A stretch of DNA of 64,000 nt from assembly GCA_016584305.1 (NCBI GenBank), contig JACEEZ010020031.1:96001-160000 (forward strand), written 5' to 3'. The stretch is from Chionoecetes opilio (Eukaryota; Arthropoda; Malacostraca; Decapoda; Majidae). A program made the translations under genes and the position numbers. The notes under the pieces were generated by a model, which did no database searches, was not told where the DNA came from, and was given only the letters and a program-made list of their open reading frames with translations. Each line of letters starts with the position of its first letter. The stretch's first letter is position 1. Below, piece by piece: positions 53,761 through 64,000 of this stretch.

Positions 53761-56100
53761 AAAGAAAAAATGCATCTATTATATTTTGAAATTCATGTGT
53801 TTTATTTTGAAGTTCTGTTGTTCTAATTTGAGTGAAAAGGTGTATTATGAAAACCCCCAGAAAAGTAACATATTTCTTCCTGCAAACTTTTTCTTATCTT
53901 TACCAGAGTGCTGCCAGCAAAGGGAAGAGGGAAAAAATTATTTATGAAAAGATATACCATTCTTTTAACTATTTTTACACAGCATACTACATAGATAAAG
54001 CAACACAGGATGAAGTAACGTATAGCTATTCCGTGTATGTTAGTACGCATACTGTAGTTATACAATAGAAAACAAAAGTTACATTTTTGGCACTCAAATT
54101 TTTTTGGTAGTACTCAAAAAAGTTTGGCATGACTCTTTTTGATGATTTTTTTTATGACTCCATCCAGTCTCAGAGTTGTAAGGCCTAAGTAAAAGAAATA
54201 TGACTCAATCAATTAGTAACACCGTAGATTTTACCGATATTTTGTTGATAATTTTTTTTACAATAAATATAGGGGGATTTTTGTGTTTTAATATATTTCG
54301 ATATTTCCGCTTCGTTTTATGTATTAATCACGCGCTTGGTGTGTGTATTTAGTATATTTGGCTGAGGGTTTTTTGTTTATACTTCAACGTCAACCTTATT
54401 CTTCCTTCTAGTTGAGCTGTGAGGTTATTTGTGTGTGTCTATGTGACGTGTTTTTCACGTTTAGTGAAGAAATACGGCTGACTCAGTGGTTTAAAGGGTC
54501 AAATTATCGAAAAAAACAAAACATATTTTGCTCCTTGGTTTCAACACTAAACTAGGATATGTTACTGTTTATAAGATACACACATCATATACTATTTGCT
54601 CACATTTTTTCACGAATTATAAGGGTTTCGTTAAAAAGTCAATTTTTGTTGTGGTGAATTTGAGGCTATTTTGGCCAACTTTTGAAACACGATAATTCAT
54701 AATTTTTTCGTTATTTTTTTTTTAGGCTTATTGTGTCCTATTTATCATTATTTTACTTTGTTCGTGTTGATTTATTCATTATTTGATGCGTTTGATGTTA
54801 CTTAGATTAATGATGGGAGAAGGAGCCAGGCAGCCGCTGGGCCTATGACGTCATCATGGTTTGTTTACATGGGCCAGCTAGTCCAGGGTTTACGGCGATG
54901 GAGATCATTATATAGCCTTAAAATACGGGATTACCGGGTGTGTGTAAGGCTGAGCAAAGATAGATAGGGAGAATATCAATGCAAAAACCCGAAAAATGGC
55001 TCAAATAGGTGAAATAATGGCCGTTATAGCTATATAGAGAGGAATTATGATTTCATACGCGTATTATTTGGTATTATGTACGTCATTATGTGTGTTAAGT
55101 GTCCCACGAAATAGGCCTACCGTGTTTAGGCCTATGCCAGCCTATTATAGCTCCCCTTATGTTTTGACGGTCTAAATGAAGATAAAAATCCGGGAATTCT
55201 AAATCTTCTAGGAATTATTTTACTGCTAACTAATCACTGACGTGTTATTTGGTATGCGGCCTACCCTTATAGGCCTAGGTAATTCTGTTGTGGTGGTCGT
55301 ATATCTTTTTATCGTTTAATAAGGCCGAACACCGTGGCTAGAGGTACGGCGTCCGTATTTCTTGCCGTAGCTAGAGACACGGCGCCGTACCTTTTTTATA
55401 TTTTTTTTTATATTAATGGTGGGGGTTTATTTCAATGTATTTTTGAATAAGAGGGAAATTATGGTTATTCCTATGGGCTACATAATGGTATATAGGGTGA
55501 AATAGCCTTTGCAATAGGGCAAAAGTAGGCTTATTATTGTTATTATCACAAAACTGACTCCAGATTCGTGTTCAGAATGACTCAAACTTTTATAGACAAA
55601 TTTTTATGATTATCTGAAGCCAAAAAAATTTCACCAAAATCTGCAGGGATTTCTCCCCTTGAAATTTTTGCAAGAAATCTGACTTTTTGAAATAACTCAA
55701 AAACTATGAGCCGTGAGGAAAAAATGTATCGAATAGTATATGTAGAAAAGGCCTTTCTTTTGAGTTATGCAAAAATTTATTTGGAATTTGGATGCGAGAA
55801 ATGCACTGCGACCATATCTAAACCCACACCTTATCATTAATGTTGAGTTGTTATCTTTATTCTCATTATAAAACCATAATTTCAATCTAATATTTAGTTG
55901 CTGGTATTGATAGCACTATTATTCATAACTATTAATGGAACTATGAATACAAATAACTGCTCGGGAACACCAGCTCCTCATAAGAGGATCACCTCACCAA
56001 CACTCGGGGCTGGGCTCATGTTCCTCACCTGCAAGTTCTCCTTTCCCTAAGTAATCCAAATATCAGGAATAATCAACCATGATCAAAGAGCAAGCACACC
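53761..56100. other. Non-coding AT-rich region
   Basis: Many T runs, no recognised repeat family. The GTACGGCG motif recurs imperfectly at 55340-55390. No gene supported. Confidence 0.4.
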
Positions 56101-57200
56101 TGCTCCGGGCGGCTTAGAGGTAAATACAGCACACCTGACAAGGCGATGCCCCGGGCAGTGCTAAGATGCAACTCTTAACAAAACGTCAATATAATGGGGG
56201 TTACGGGGCAGGCTTCCTAGGCTGCCTCCTGCTACGAAAATGGCTACCTTGGACGATGAAGGCTTGTAGACGTAGCTAACCCTTCCCGATGACGCCGAGG
56301 CCCACGTCCCCAAGACGCGAGACCCAAGGCGGTGCGTGGGCAGGGCCGTTATCAACCTGTTAGTGCGTGCTATGCGTTCCCTGGGCATAGGTAGGCACAG
56401 CAGGGTGGAGCAGGCAAACAAAGACTGAGAGAGGCGTGCAGGTTGGGTCCGCGGGAGGGAGGGTGTGAGGGCGCGCGGCCACTCCACAGGGTGACGCGTC
56501 CCTGTCCCCCGCACCTCCGCTCCCTCACTCGTCACTCCCTCACCACCGCTTCCCTCCCTAGCCCTGCCTCACAAACACGCTGGGCAGGTTCCTACGCACG
56601 TTCTGCCACGCATAACCCCATATAACATGACTGCATCTGTAGTCAATCCTCAGGAGTCCTCAGAATCCTCATGATGCAGATAAAGAAAGAGTGAGGGAAG
56701 GGAAGGTATCGAGGGGCCTGGTAGGGGAGGGGAGGGAGAGCCGCCATGAGGGACGCTCTCTCACCCTTCCTTCCTCATACCACCTCTTTCACCGCTCCCC
56801 TGCTTATCACACATCCCATACCCTTATATCTAGGTGCCCCGACACACACCAGGTCATCTGCACATATACACATAACTAGGATCACTGGCTGTAACTCACC
56901 AACATGTAAAACAGTAAAGGATCGACGGATCGGCGATTGTCGTGGCGGTAGTGGAGGAGGCAGCGGCGTCACTGGCTTGCCTTCCCCTGCCCCGCCGCCG
57001 CCACCCTCGCTGCCATACTGTCCTCATATTTCCCTTTTTCCTTCCAACAACACCTTTATTCCCCTTTTGTACGTCTATTCAATGCATTTGTATTTTCATA
57101 GTTAGTTTAGCGTGAGGTAGCACCCAAGCGACTACCGCAATGGGCGTGGGACAGGCGGTAACCCTACCTGTTATCATACCACGCCGAGACGAGGGTGGTG
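56101..57200. promoter_or_regulatory. GC- and CpG-rich stretch, possible promoter or 5' UTR of the BTB gene
   Basis: Clearly more GC- and CpG-rich than its surroundings (56270-56620, 56930-57010), about 5 kb upstream of the BTB start exon. I could not identify a TATA box, Inr or a donor with certainty. Open frames on both strands look composition-driven. Confidence 0.25.
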
Positions 57201-58360
57201 GTGGGATAAGGGTCTTCAATAATCACTGCTGTTCCCTGTGTTATTAGTGACATCTTCTTGCCGTACTCTAGACGGTGATTCATGGTCTTTTACGCCTGTT
57301 TATGTCTTTGAATAGTTTGCGGTAGACGGTTATATACGTAGAGGAATTCATTGCTTGCTTAAAAGGATACTTGCTGCAGCCTTCCCTTGCTTGTCTGCTC
57401 AAGAAAGGAGTGTTTTTTGCCACAGCTGGGGTGTACCTATACTGTATTCGTACATGTAAGGAACAGTTTTAATGTAATCATCAATGACAGTAGTACGTCC
57501 GTATATCCTACTTTGAGGTGTGATAGCAATGTATATCTACTACAACTTTATTTGACTTTTTCTTTTTCATAATAGACCTAACACATGATCCGTAAAACGC
57601 AATGGGGTTAAAAACTTACTTCTTTATCGGCCAATAATGTAACTAATATAAGACACGGAATATTTGGATACCTCGTTCTCATTTTCGTTCCTGTATATAT
57701 CACTTACCTGTGAAACGATGGCACCGATACCTATCTACCTTTTCTCACCTATTGTTTCGTTCAAGTCCTGGACAATGGGATCTTGCATGGCAGGTAACAT
57801 GATGTGACTTCTCGGCTCAGTGAATACGGTACAAGCCATCACTCCCCATGCATGCATCTATTTTCCTCTTTTTTTCCCCCTCCCCCTCTCACACACACGG
57901 TCCCACTTCAGCAAGGGGATGGGGGTGTGTGGGGTGTGTGAGATCCCAGCTTTATCAATGGTTGGTCTCTATGAGCTCTAAGCTCTTTCCAGGAGGATAC
58001 CAGCTGAAGTTCGCATGTCCAGCGCGTGATCAAGTCATGGGTGAATGACACAGGAGGAAAATAAATAGGGCATAAGCGAATTGTGCAAATTTATTCATGT
58101 GCTTTGGCCTAATTAGAATAGCTTTATAAAAATAATGAGTTATGACAGCTCTTAATCATTATATGATTGAGATATATGGATATATTTATATACTCTATAT
58201 AATGTCTTTTAATGTACATTAAGTTCACCATGTATGATGCCAATATTACGCATTGTGTTCTGATTAACTTTCAATGGAAAATAAGAGCTGGAGATGCGCC
58301 CTGTGGGAACCACAGGCGGAAGACATGTCGAAGTAGGTGCGTCGTCATCGTTAGAGGCCC
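57201..58360. other. Non-coding region
   Basis: AT-rich with short pyrimidine tracts; no gene recognised. Confidence 0.4.

Positions 58361-58439
<79 letters not shown>
58361..58439. repeat. (GA)n microsatellite
   Basis: About 39 GA units. Confidence 0.95.
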
Positions 58440-58442
<3 letters not shown>

Positions 58443-58559
58443 ACTTCCACCACGTGTCATTATCGTATTATTATAGGTTACGGTCCTGCCAAAAATCCTG
58501 CTTCGTGTTACTGCAGTCAGAATGCATTAGTGTACAGTCACCTCTCGTTAAAGCTCGCT

Positions 58560-58880
58560 TGAGGCGGCAGGTAATGCCGTGGCGGAATGGCGGAAGCTGA
58601 CCGATCTCCCTCCCTCCAAGGGCTCTAGGCAGTGTCATCCCGACCTCTGGCGCCCCTCACCCTGTATGCGAACGTCGCAGCACAACGTGCAGCGACGGCG
58701 GTGAAGGGGCGCCGGGTCAACGATGTCGTTTTTCGAAGCGTGTTCGTTTCAGAGTCGTGTTGCATGTGTTCGAGTGTGGCGGTGGTGTGGGGGCAGCGAA
58801 GTGCGTGGCGCCGCCCCATGGGTGGGTGGTGGCGAGCTGCGCCTCACCCACCGCGGCCGTCCTTCTTCCTCCTGCGGGGG
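58560..58880. other. CpG-rich patch between two GA microsatellites
   Basis: Many CG dinucleotides (for example CGAACGTCG, GGCGCCGGGTC). Open frames on both strands with no domain. Could be an alternative promoter or a decayed SINE (TGGCGGAATGGCGG); unresolved. Confidence 0.3.
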
Positions 58881-58983
58881 GAAAGAGAGACTGCGCGTTA
58901 CGTCAGGATAAGCTGAAGGACATACAAGAAGTGGGACAGGCGGGAGGTTGGGCGCATGTAGCTTATTCACCCACCTTATGTGT

Positions 58984-58986
<3 letters not shown>

Positions 58987-59075
<89 letters not shown>
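58987..59075. repeat. (GA)n microsatellite
   Basis: About 44 GA units; a second array within 550 bp of the first. Confidence 0.95.
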
Positions 59076-59077
<2 letters not shown>

Positions 59078-59548
59078 CAAAATGGCAACAAACGCAAAGA
59101 AACACACTCACAGAAAAAGGCAAAAGCAGACAGACACATTGAGAAAAAACAAAACAAAAACAAGAGTGGCTAGTACCTATATGGGAGGCTATTTATTCAT
59201 ACCTTCAGCTTGTGTGGAAAACTAAGATGACCATTATCATTTCCTTTCTCATCAATAGTAAACTTCACTCCCTCATCCTACGCAGAATAAAGCCTCAGTT
59301 AATTCAAGATTAGTTGAATGCATGTGTATAGATACAGCCAATGGTTATATATGGCTTTCTATACAAAACTTATCGAGCTAAATAAGGAATTGGCCTGTAT
59401 TGGAAATAATCAATGCTTTTTCTTTCATCTTACCTAGTTTGTGAAGGAAACTTCCAGTGTATCATCAAATACATTTTCAGACTTAGATGATTGTGCATGG
59501 CGGCTGCCAGGAGGCGGACGGGTGCATGGAGTGGTGCAGACAGTTGAC

Positions 59549-59923
59549 GGTAGGTCGTGGTGGCCCTGCGGCAGAAGCACCGCCTTGGACGGTAGGTCGT
59601 GGTGGCCCTGCGGCAGAAGCACCGTCTTGGACGGTAGGTCGTGGTGGCCGCGCGGCAGAAGCACCGCCTTGGACGGTAGGTCGTGGTGACCGCGCGGCAG
59701 AAGCACCGCCTTGGACGGTAAGTCGTGGTGGCCCTGCGGCAGAAGCACCGCCTTGGACGGTAGGTCGTGGAGGCCACGAGGCAGAAACACCGCCTTGGAC
59801 GGTAGGTCGTGGTGGCCGCGCGGCAGAAACACCGCCTTGAACGGTAGGTCGTGATGGCCGCGCGGCAGAAGCACCGCCTTGGACGGTAGGTCGTGGTGGC
59901 CGCGCGGCAGAAGCACCGCCTTC
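59549..59923. repeat. 42-bp GC-rich minisatellite, about 9 copies
   Basis: Unit starts GGTAGGTCGTGGTGGCC and ends AGCACCGCCTTGGAC. 14-residue repeats are open in several frames on both strands (minus: KAVLLPRGHHDLPS), so openness alone does not support coding. On the minus strand a 215-residue frame (60081-59434) spans it and continues into non-repetitive sequence on both sides; I cannot confirm it. Confidence 0.9.
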
Positions 59924-60745
59924 ACCACCACCACCATGTTCTGCAGACTCTCCTTCTCTTCCCTCTCCACACTGGGGTGGGTGGGAAGGGTCGGGGATGG
60001 GTACTTGGGTAGTGGTTGGAGAGTTGTTTGGAAAGCACATGTGATGAAGGGATAAGGTATAAAAGGAGATCTGGGATGCATGTATGAGATGAAAGAGATA
60101 AAGATAGTCTCAGAGACTGGCTCGAGTCATAATGGATGATTTCCTATATGATACAAGTATCACACTTTGCAACAGTCATTTCTGAATATGGTCATGGACC
60201 TCATTTATGGTAAGTTCATATTCAGTATAGCACCAAATGGCATTAGAGCCAAAATACTTAAGTTTGGCAGGAAACCTGCAGTCAACTTCAGATGTCAAAA
60301 AGACAATGTGACCATGTGCTGAGAAAGCATTGAACATAAAGAACTATTGACAAAGGACAAGTTCCTTGAACAGCCAGCTGTTTGGAACAGGGAGCTGACA
60401 ATAATGGGATTGGGTGACGGGCTGCGGACACCTGTGTCCAGCAGCCCCAGTTCTGGCATCACTAGTGTCATCAGGCGGGCACTGGGCCTCCCCAAGCCCT
60501 GAGACTGGGCACGTGATGGCCAACACATAGTGACGGGAAATACTCAAGGGTGACGATACTGGGTATACAGACGCCTTCACAAACACGAAGGGTGCGATAC
60601 ACATAAACATGGCACAAACATTGTCCGTGACGGTTACAGTCTTCAGTACTAGTAGTATAGCCTCAGGAAGAGGCTGGGCCACACGCAAGTATTACAGCAG
60701 CTGGAGAAGCACTGATAATGACAGTGAATCATCACACTCAACATT

Positions 60746-60869
60746 CTATGGATGAGAACGCTGAAGCTGCTTGGCTTGGCAGGCCTTCAGGATGCTGCGC
60801 AGGCTGCGGTTCATCACAGCTGTGCTGGCGGAGGTCACCCTGGAGCCCCTGATGGGGGTGTAACTCGTC
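60746..60869 (-). CDS. Candidate terminal exon of an unrecognised protein
   Basis: After a pyrimidine tract (CCTCTCTCCCTGTAC) the minus strand has TGAAG|GACGAG. The following frame reads SYTPIRGSRVTSASTAVMNR, then SLRSILKACQAKQLQRSHP and a stop. The composition looks protein-like, but I do not recognise a family. It lies 3' of the last ATF3 exon, so it could be an alternative end of that gene, an exon of another gene, or chance within its 3' UTR. Confidence 0.25.
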
Positions 60870-61469
60870 CTTCACCATTGTACAGGGAGAGAGGAATGTT
60901 GTGGAGTTTGTACCTAAATCATTTAGCATTGCGTGAATATTTGCCAACATTTCTTTTATGAAAATATAGTTAACAAAAATATATATATATGTATGGATCA
61001 ATTAGCACAAAGAACATTGGCCAATATAAAGAACGTCCAGTGAGAGGTGCTAATTCCTAGTGACCGGTTCACAGCACTCACTCACACGCACACCAACACC
61101 AAAATCAACCCGGCACTAGCAGTAACAGCAACAACAACACAAGTGACAAGAAGGCACAATCCTGCTTCCTGGCTAAATGTTTGAAAACCATCAGGGGGTC
61201 TGAGGGCTATATCATAAAACAACATGCAACAACAAAACTTGCCCATCAGCAAAATTACAATGCAAGCAAACTTGTCTAAATTCGGGCCAAATATACAAGA
61301 CCACGAACAAAAGTTGTGCAGGAGTCCCAGTGCATCTTACAGCTTAGCTGGCCCTTGCAGGGAAAACAAGTGCATGGAGTAGTGTCCATTAAACTATATA
61401 CAGCACCACCTGGAAGAGGCAACAACCCGAACAGCACACGTGTAACACTCACTCCCTCACGACTGAGGG
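60870..61469. other. Probable 3' UTR of the ATF3-like gene
   Basis: Directly downstream of the ATF3-like stop codon on the minus strand. No conserved polyadenylation signal located with confidence. Confidence 0.4.
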
Positions 61470-62384
61470 TCACATATTAGTGTAGGAACAAGGAGGGAAA
61501 AACTGATTGGTGTGCATGTCTGCCACAAACGCCTGCTGGTCCTCACGCCCACAACCAGTACTATTGTTAGGCAGCACGTAGGAGTCCACACACGCCACTG
61601 GCATTGGCTGAGGGTGAGTGTGTGTGGCCAGGGGCGAAGTGACAGGAGGCGGCCGCGTGCTGTACGGGTTGTACCTAATTAGGCCACCACTACGGGGCTT
61701 AGGCGCATTGTACATTGACTTCTGAGACGGTGGAGTGGGCGGAACAAACTCATAGGTCTGGGGCACTCCCAAGCAAGAAAACTTGTTATAACTGGGCTTG
61801 ATCTGGCAACTCGGGGGTGAGGCCGGACTTGCATACCCTTGCTTCTCCCCCCCGACACCTGACGACTGATGGGACCGTTCAGGGAACTGATATGTATGGT
61901 GCCTCTGGTTTATTACTTGCGCCGGGTTGAATTTCGGTGCCAGATATTGAGATGAAGATGATGAGGCACAGGAAACAGAGTCAGATGAAGTGGTGGTGGT
62001 GTTAAGTGGAAGGGTTGTCATGGACAGGGAGCCCTGGGGTAGAGAGGTCACCCGGGGGGCGACAGAAGTTAAGGGGTCATAACTTGAGGAGTTCGGGAGC
62101 GGGGGAGAGGTGGGGCTTTCTAGGGAGGAGGAGGACGAGGTGGAGGAGGCAGAGGAAGAGGATGAACTTGAGGTGGTGGTGTCAGGCGACTCTGCCGGCG
62201 TGACTATGACAAGTGGCGGCCTTTGAGTATGACAAGTGGCGGCTTTGGAGCAGCGGCCGGAATGGCGGCAGTGGGCGCGGTGGTTGGGGTCACGTAGTAT
62301 TTTCTCCAACTTCATTTTCTCCGAGTTTAGCCGCTGAATTTCCGTCTTGAGCCTCAAGTTGACGTCCTCCACACTCTCTGATTC
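61470..62384 (-). CDS. Atf3: ATF3/JDP2-type bZIP factor, last coding exon (leucine zipper and C-terminal region)
   Basis: 304 codons plus stop. Acceptor TTCTTGTCTTACAG|GAATCA, phase 0. The first about 35 residues complete the leucine zipper begun in exon 62849-62956 (ESVEDVNLRLKTEIQRL, then NSEKMKLEKIL, leucines in heptad spacing). A Cys/His patch follows (RAHCRHSGRCSKAATC). Then comes a long low-complexity region with poly-Thr/Ser and Pro-rich stretches, and a C terminus ending FFPPCSYTNM. The EKT..L..ESE..E.VN..LK pattern is that of ATF3/JDP2 rather than Fos or Jun. ATF3 proteins are stress-responsive regulators that bind TGACGT-type sites as dimers. The open frame extends 16 codons into the intron; the splice site sets the start. 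Confidence 0.82.
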   Translation of the reverse strand, partial: ESESVEDVNLRLKTEIQRLNSEKMKLEKILRDPNHRAHCRHSGRCSKAATCHTQRPPLVIVTPAESPDTTTSSSSSSSASSTSSSSSLESPTSPPLPNSSSYDPLTSVAPRVTSLPQGSLSMTTLPLNTTTTSSDSVSCASSSSSQYLAPKFNPAQVINQRHHTYQFPERSHQSSGVGGEKQGYASPASPPSCQIKPSYNKFSCLGVPQTYEFVPPTPPSQKSMYNAPKPRSGGLIRYNPYSTRPPPVTSPLATHTHPQPMPVACVDSYVLPNNSTGCGREDQQAFVADMHTNQFFPPCSYTNM

Positions 62385-62848
62385 CTGTAAGACAAGAACA
62401 CAAGGTTGAGCATCATAATAGCGTGCACTCATTCAGGAAGTGTCTATAGAGTCCGATGCTCTGATTGCCTGCGTAGAAAAATCCTAGATCAAATGACTAC
62501 ATCTAATGACTACTTTAGTATCGTAGTCATTATCAGGAAACATTTATGAACATAACATCGTGTAACTTGCATGTAGATTGATGATGTAGACAAAAATCTC
62601 AATCAGGACACAATTCTAATCTTTTACTTTCGCTACTGATGAAAGGACATAAATCTTTGGGTAACATATACAAAAGTAATAATAAATAATTATATAGTAG
62701 GCTACGTATATATGAATAAGTGAATAAACTAAAGAACGAATCCTTATCCCGAGGAATGAATGAGATAACAGTGCATGAGAGGGGAATTAGTATCACCCTG
62801 CTTCACCCTCACACCTGACAGACAAGTAACTCATTCCGCAAAACTCAC

Positions 62849-62956
62849 GGTCATCAGATAGCACGTCTTCTCCTTTTTCTTGTTCCTGCATTTGGTGGCG
62901 GCGACCTTGTTGCGCTCACGCCGCCGTCGTCGCCGTTGCTCGTCCTCCTCCGTTAG
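62849..62956 (-). CDS. Atf3: ATF3/JDP2-type bZIP factor, basic-region exon
   Basis: 36 codons in phase 0. Acceptor CTCGATCCACAG|CTAACG, donor CTGATGACC|GTGAGT. Encodes LTEEDEQRRRRR followed by RERNKVAATKCRNKKKEK, the bZIP basic region with the N..AA..CR DNA-contact pattern (Asn, Ala, Ala, Cys, Arg), then TCYLMT leading into the zipper. Ala to Thr in AATKC also occurs in insect ATF3. Upstream exons and promoter lie beyond the window or were not recognised. Confidence 0.88.
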
Positions 62957-64000
62957 CTGTGGATCGAGGAGACCAGAGATGTAGTAGGTATAAGTGAGTG
63001 ACACGCCTCCACACCCACACCTGCTCCTCTAAGCTCCTCTCTCCCCGCTCATGATAAGACGCCCGGCTCCTCACGCCTTCTATGCCGCAAAAACTAAAGA
63101 GAAAATTGAATGAATGGATGGTAATTTCAGTGCCATGAGACGCCCCAGGTGTACACGCAGGGGAGTCGAACGAATTAATACTCGACCAAGACTAAAGTGA
63201 CTGTTTGAGTGAGGTAAGAGGGAGGGTTGGGGTAGTGAATGAGGTCGAGGGGGGAGGCATCACGGGGCTGAGGAGAGGTTAGGGAGAAGGAGGAAGAGGA
63301 GGGAAGAGGTGGGGTAGTAGAGGATGGGTGGTGAGGACAGGCAGGGAAGGAGGGGAAGGATTGAGTAAGGGGGGGGGGGGGGGGGGTTCTAAGCATTAGC
63401 CCTGAGATAAGGCACGAGGGGGCGCAGTTTTGTTTGTTTTTAACCGTCGACGCTAAATGATATTATTCTTACTACTGAGCGCTGCCACTGCCTCCACACA
63501 TGGTTACAATGCCGGTCACAGAATACTACAGAAACATTGACCCATGTGGTACAGAAATTCCTCTTCTTTATGCATACTTCCTAACTCATACGGTTCAGTA
63601 ATCCATCTTTCTACTAGCTGCAAACTTCCCACACTAAAGGTTATTGCACCTTACTAACACAATTGAAAACAAAACGGTACATGCAATACACTGATGCATG
63701 AGTATAACTATAAAACGCGAGTATAGCGACTGTAGGGTGTGTGCTACATTTTCTAAGCCGGCTGATGAAGATTCTTGGGGACTGATCAGCCTTCTCCGCC
63801 CTAGCTGCCGCGTGCATGGGGTTATTCTATTTGGCAACCCATGGCGGGCGTGCAATGCTGTCGAGAGCATGCATGGTGTACTTCATGCTTATCTCGCCGT
63901 CACTGTGGCCTCCAGATATCGCCTCTATCAGGACAGGTGTGGGAGACGGTCCCTATGAGTCATGAACGCGCGTTATCAGCACTCTCCGGCACGGTGTTAT
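62957..64000. other. Upstream intron of the ATF3-like gene
   Basis: Contains purine-rich GGA/GAGG tracts (63200-63370), a G run (63370-63386), and otherwise no recognisable exon. Open frames here show no domain. Confidence 0.4.

Noticed and set aside
56161..57105. Several open frames in the GC-rich region
   Set aside because: Both strands stay open because of composition; Pro/Arg/Ser-rich without domain. Kept only as a possible promoter or 5' UTR region.
58212..59173. Arg-Glu or Ser-Leu repeat proteins
   Set aside because: Translations of (GA)n microsatellites with no coding context.

Overview
The window is a stretch of arthropod nuclear genome, most likely from a crustacean (inference). 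The support is spliced eukaryotic genes with a tramtrack-type (WNNH) BTB domain, very long GA/CA/TA microsatellites, tRNA-derived SINEs, CR1/jockey-like LINE 3' ends, and many TA-flanked pogo/Tigger-type MITEs. I see no bacterial operon, no viral gene and no CRISPR array. Splice sites, reading frames and repeat boundaries were read by eye; no database search was run.

The main object is one large BTB-zinc-finger locus on the minus strand, covering about 51.9 kb down to 2.3 kb. It has the architecture known from Drosophila lola and mod(mdg4): a constant 5' part followed by many alternative 3' zinc-finger exons. The constant part is four exons, plus one weaker candidate. These are 51800-51902 (start codon, first part of BTB), 51038-51622 (rest of BTB, basic NLS, low-complexity linker), 50202-50435 (acidic), 49303-49422, and possibly 48933-49040. 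Downstream lie 20 intact zinc-finger exons, all on the minus strand, each with its own stop codon. All begin at a phase-0 acceptor, so any of them could be joined in frame to the constant part. Together they encode 59 C2H2 fingers.

The exons fall into three position-ordered classes. Class C (44.1-22.5 kb, 10 exons) has the linker RRGAVGK.HQCP and a nearly constant first-finger helix. Class B (21.2-9.8 kb, 6 exons) often has the linker VW..YD...ADKVGA. Class A (8.9-2.5 kb, 4 exons) consists of recent tandem copies carrying two fingers each. The nearest pair, 42126-42428 and 43787-44089, is a very recent duplication whose introns are almost identical while the finger helices differ.

Upstream of the BTB gene (52-60 kb) are repeat arrays and GC-rich stretches that may hold its promoter or 5' exons. 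From 61.47 to 62.96 kb, on the same strand, are the two last coding exons of an ATF3/JDP2-type bZIP gene; its 5' part lies beyond the window. The space between exons is filled with transposon remnants, minisatellites of 53, 21 and 42 bp, and several short perfect palindromes. One of these palindromes has rewritten the C terminus of a zinc-finger exon.
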